A DNA stretch of 35,368 bases from an uncultured Bacilli bacterium. GTDB lineage: Bacteria > Bacillota_I > Bacilli_A > RFN20 > CAG-449. How positions within the stretch are numbered: the first letter of the stretch is position 1; each line of letters starts with the position of its first letter. A program made the translations under genes and the position numbers. The notes under the pieces are model-generated. The model made no database searches, was not told the DNA's origin, and worked only from the letters and a program-made list of their open reading frames with translations. Shown piece after piece: positions 33,238 to 35,368 of this stretch. Location of the stretch: assembly GCA_944332525.1 (NCBI GenBank), contig CALVKD010000039.1:1-35368 (forward strand). Direction: 5' to 3'.

Positions 33238-34059
33238 ATGTATAAAGAAAAATATAAATTTCAAATACTGGCGTCATTTCATTTAAAAATCATCGCCATG
33301 ATTACAATGCTAATTGACCATATCGGTGCTTATTTAGTACCGATTAAAAGTCCTTTTTATTATCCTATGCGAGTGATTGGCAGAATCGCTATGCCGCTTT
33401 ACGCTTTCTTTATTGTTGAAGGAATGCGTTATTCTCATAACAAATTAAAATATTTATTGCAGCTTTTCATCATGGGAATAATTGTCGATATCGGGGAGAT
33501 AATTTTTCTTAAAAAATATAGCGGTTCGATTTTCGATACCTTCGTCATCAGCGGGCTTATAATCTATTTCTTAATGAAAAAAGAAATCTATTTAAAAGTC
33601 TTCGCGCTTATTCCCTTTGCTATTGGTATCTTATCCGGGTTTTCTTTTTTTCCAATTCGTTTAGAATATGGACCTTATGGAATGTTAACCGTTTTAATAA
33701 TTTATCTTGGCTACGCATTAATCGATGTTTACGGAAAATTAACCTGCACTCAATACGATATTGATTATCAAGCCTATAAAAAATCAGGCACATTTACTTT
33801 TTATTACGTTCTCTGCGCAGCTTTATTATTAATCGGTTTTAATGCTTTATGCGTTATTTTTCAAAATTATCTCTATCTCTATTTTGATGCCTCGTCAGTC
33901 GATTATGGCATTCAAAGCTTTATTGTCTTCGCATTGCTTTTATTAATGCTTTATAACGGAAAAAGAGGATATAATCATCCTCTCTTCAAATGGGGCTGCT
34001 ACGCTTTTTACCCCGTACATTTAATCATATTATATATTATTAAATTGATTATTGGTTAA
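33238..34059 (+). CDS. TraX-like membrane protein (acetyltransferase-type)
   Basis: A 273-residue protein with about eight membrane spans. The N-terminal K-x-I-A-M-ITMLIDHIGAYL and GRIAMPLYAFFIVEGM segments and the C-terminal KWGCYAFYPVHLIILYIIK are hallmarks of the TraX family (named for the F-pilin acetylase; most chromosomal members are uncharacterised acyltransferase-like membrane proteins). It starts 2 bases after the CPBP gene's stop, so the two are co-transcribed. It ends 4 bases inside the convergent DegV gene's stop. Confidence 0.85.
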   Translation: MYKEKYKFQILASFHLKIIAMITMLIDHIGAYLVPIKSPFYYPMRVIGRIAMPLYAFFIVEGMRYSHNKLKYLLQLFIMGIIVDIGEIIFLKKYSGSIFDTFVISGLIIYFLMKKEIYLKVFALIPFAIGILSGFSFFPIRLEYGPYGMLTVLIIYLGYALIDVYGKLTCTQYDIDYQAYKKSGTFTFYYVLCAALLLIGFNALCVIFQNYLYLYFDASSVDYGIQSFIVFALLLLMLYNGKRGYNHPLFKWGCYAFYPVHLIILYIIKLIIG

Positions 34060-34937
34060 ACCGCTCTTTCTGTTCCTTCATAGAAAACTGCAATAGTACC
34101 CGGGCCGACATGAGCGCCGGTGCAGAAATCATAATATTCAATATAGACATCTTTACATTTAACATTGGCTTTAATTTGTTCGCCCAATTTTTGAGCTTCT
34201 TCTGGACAGTCGCAATGAGCGATATAAATTGTTTGTTCCTCTGGATTTATAATGTTGTCTTGAATAATTTTAACTAAGGTTAATAAGGCTTTCTTTCTGC
34301 CGCGAACCTTCATAAATGATTCAATCATATTTTTCTTTGAGGCCGCTAAAATCGGTTTAATATCAAGAAGTTTACCAATTGAATAAGTAAGCAATGAAAT
34401 TCTGCCAGTTCTCTTTAAATAAATTAAATCTCCAACAACGAATTCGCCATGAATATTTAATCTTTGAGCTGCGACTAAATCATAAGTTTCTTCAATTGTT
34501 TTTAATTCTGCGCGATATTTGCTAGCATTAATAACTGAAATGCCTTGACCAAACGATGCACACATCGAATCGAGAATCATTATTTTTTGATTAGGATATT
34601 CATCTTGTAACATATCTCGAGCATTGCAAGCTGAATTATAAGTTCCGGAAACACCTGAGGAAATGGAAATATAGAGAACATCTTCGCCTAAATCGAGATG
34701 CTTTTTGAAAAAATCATAATAGTCTTGAGGTGATATTAAAGAAGTCTTAATAAACTTGCCTTCTCTAATCATATCGTAAAACTCTTTGCCATGTGTTTTA
34801 TATCCTTCGTCCTTATTAAAACATGGAACGATTTTATCATCGATAAGATTATTAAAAGAAATCATATCAATATTGTATTTTTCTAATAATTCTTCATTTA
34901 AATTCGATGCCGAATCAGTAAGTATAGCATATGACAT
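34056..34937 (-). CDS. DegV family fatty-acid-binding protein
   Basis: A 293-residue DegV/FakB-type protein. The N-terminus YAILTDSASNLNEELLEKYNI is diagnostic, ISSGVSGTYNSACNARDM and ILDSMCASFGQG form the phosphate/carboxylate-binding region, and VYIEYYDFCTGAHVGPGTIAVFY closes the family. Members bind fatty acids and some present them to FakA kinase for phosphorylation, feeding host or dietary fatty acids into phospholipids. The start has AAGAAGG upstream. No fakA homologue is in the window. Confidence 0.9.
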   Translation of the reverse strand: MSYAILTDSASNLNEELLEKYNIDMISFNNLIDDKIVPCFNKDEGYKTHGKEFYDMIREGKFIKTSLISPQDYYDFFKKHLDLGEDVLYISISSGVSGTYNSACNARDMLQDEYPNQKIMILDSMCASFGQGISVINASKYRAELKTIEETYDLVAAQRLNIHGEFVVGDLIYLKRTGRISLLTYSIGKLLDIKPILAASKKNMIESFMKVRGRKKALLTLVKIIQDNIINPEEQTIYIAHCDCPEEAQKLGEQIKANVKCKDVYIEYYDFCTGAHVGPGTIAVFYEGTERAV

Positions 34938-35029
34938 TATTGTACCTTCTTTCTACTTCTATAATAAAACATATAAATTTAAACTAACTATAAATAAATG
35001 CAAATAAAATAAATTTCTTAAAAAAATGC

Positions 35030-35058
35030 TTGCAATAGTATTAACTTTCGATTATATT
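35030..35058 (+). promoter_or_regulatory. Promoter of tRNA-Gly
   Basis: TTGCAA (35030-35035), exactly 17 bases, TATATT (35053-35058), 15 bases before the tRNA. Confidence 0.65.
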
Positions 35059-35073
35059 AAGTAATGCTGATAC

Positions 35074-35147
35074 GCGAGCGTAGTTCAGTGGTAGAACACA
35101 ACCTTGCCAAGGTTGCTATGCGGGTTCGATTCCCGTCGCTCGCTCCA
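35074..35147 (+). tRNA. tRNA-Gly (GCC)
   Basis: The acceptor stem GCGAGCG pairs with CGCTCGC, the anticodon arm is AACCT-TGCCA-type with anticodon GCC in the loop TTGCCAA, the T-arm is GCGGG-TTCGATT-CCCGT, and CCA is encoded. It is 74 bases long, with an IS1634-type element beginning 6 bases after its end. Confidence 0.95.
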
Positions 35148-35153
35148 TTAAGA

Positions 35154-35178
35154 TGAAACTTCCCCCATTTCTTTGCCC
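35154..35178 (+). repeat. Terminal 25-bp repeat of the IS1634-type element
   Basis: TGAAACTTCCCCCATTTC followed by TTTGCCC. The reverse complement occurs at 20025-20049. It overlaps the left arm of the hairpin at 35162-35202. Confidence 0.8.
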
Positions 35179-35207
35179 ATTAGGGTATGATAGAAATGGG
35201 GGTTTTT
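35162..35207 (+). terminator. Hairpin at the IS end, able to terminate tRNA-Gly transcription
   Basis: CCCCCATTTCT (35162-35172) pairs perfectly with AGAAATGGGGG (35192-35202), enclosing a smaller CCC-ATTA-GGG, then TTTTT. It may end tRNA-Gly transcripts and may also block read-through into the element. Confidence 0.75.
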
Positions 35208-35274
35208 GTTATGAAATATACATTAAAAGAAAAACCGCGCCTTGAACCTGTTTGGTGAAAACGGACTCGTAAAT

Positions 35275-35313
35275 AAAAAGCACATTATGATTTTGTAATC
35301 TGATGTGCTTTTT
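35275..35313 (+). terminator. Hairpin upstream of the transposase gene
   Basis: AAAAAGCACAT (35275-35285) pairs with ATGTGCTTTTT (35303-35313). A terminator-like hairpin between an IS end and its transposase gene is typical of elements that limit activation by outside transcription. Confidence 0.7.
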
Positions 35314-35342
35314 TAGTACTATAAATCAAAGGAGGAAAAAAT

Positions 35343-35368
35343 ATGTATGTAAGAAAGTCAAAGCGCAA
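35343..35368 (+). CDS. IS1634-family transposase, N-terminal 8 residues (partial)
   Basis: ATG at 35343, preceded by AAAGGAGG with 7-base spacing, opens MYVRKSKR and continues past the window edge. MYVRKSKRKNGR is a common start of IS1634-type (IS4 superfamily) transposases. Too little is visible for certainty. Confidence 0.55.

Larger units (their letters stand above)
35154..35368 (+). mobile_element. Left part of an IS1634-type insertion sequence
   Basis: The element begins at or near the 25-bp repeat 35154-35178 and contains an internal hairpin (35275-35313) and the start of a transposase gene (35343). It runs off the window. It lies directly after tRNA-Gly. The identical repeat in inverted orientation at 20025 supports this as the element end. 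Family assignment rests on the first eight residues of the transposase and is probable rather than certain. Confidence 0.65.

Noticed and set aside
35211-35258. 15-codon frame MKYTLKEKPRLEPVW inside the IS end
   Set aside because: Very short, no clear ribosome-binding site and not part of the transposase frame.
1-35368. CRISPR array
   Set aside because: No regularly spaced repeats of 20-40 bases with unique spacers were seen; the repeats found are single pairs.
1-35368. Mycoplasma genetic code (TGA as Trp)
   Set aside because: TGA acts as stop in overlapping genes at 6860 and 6741 and Trp residues in conserved motifs are TGG.

Overview
The window is a low-GC chromosomal segment from a Gram-positive-type bacterium, most likely an uncultured gut-associated member of Bacilli/Mycoplasmatota-like Firmicutes. 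Supporting signs are strong AGGAGG ribosome-binding sites, lipoproteins with a lipobox followed by a Ser-rich linker, HrcA/CIRCE control, DegV, class II aldolase and IS30, IS1634 and AbiL-type genes. The code is standard: TGA terminates genes (for example in ATGA overlaps) and Trp is TGG. The exact taxon is inference; no rRNA is present.

Layout. 1-112: right end of an IS30-type element. 152-3133 (minus): Sel1-repeat protein, alpha/beta hydrolase and DUF1349 protein, probably one operon. 3254-4126: highly expressed class II fructose-bisphosphate aldolase. 4423-7357 (minus): galactokinase with a GalR/LacI-like operator, a candidate small RNA or leader RNA, an Hsp20 gene with two CIRCE-type sites, and a compact operon of a GNAT and two tiny membrane proteins joined by ATGA and TTGA overlaps. 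7628-11950: two secreted lipoproteins flanking an aldo/keto reductase-YbaK pair.

12077-22512 is accessory and decaying. It holds a Fic protein with a variant active-site motif, two orphan membrane or lipoprotein genes, a broken DUF4143 ATPase gene, a GH16 beta-glucanase lipoprotein with a Big_2 domain, and a collapsed xylose locus (AraC tail, xylA 3' part, xylB 5' part). The xylB break meets a solo 25-bp inverted repeat that is identical to the end of the IS1634-type element at 35154. Next comes an AbiL-like (RloA/RloB) anti-phage pair with a repeat-rich promoter. The region ends at a tRNA-Asn/tRNA-Glu pair.

22762-35147 is core-like: two tRNAs, acyl carrier protein, 4-alpha-glucanotransferase, then a four-gene overlapping operon on the minus strand (1670-residue CvpA-like repeat protein, YigZ, Mrp ATPase, thioredoxin-like lipoprotein), followed by a CPBP protease, TraX-like protein, DegV protein and tRNA-Gly. 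Directly after tRNA-Gly an IS1634-family element begins and runs out of the window.

Functionally the segment combines sugar metabolism (FbaA, GalK, MalQ, GH16, former XylAB), cell-surface lipoproteins, stress response and phage defence. The less-described candidates are the giant CvpA-repeat protein, the RNA upstream of galK, the overlapping small membrane protein operon and the tandem promoter/operator array in front of the AbiL-like pair.
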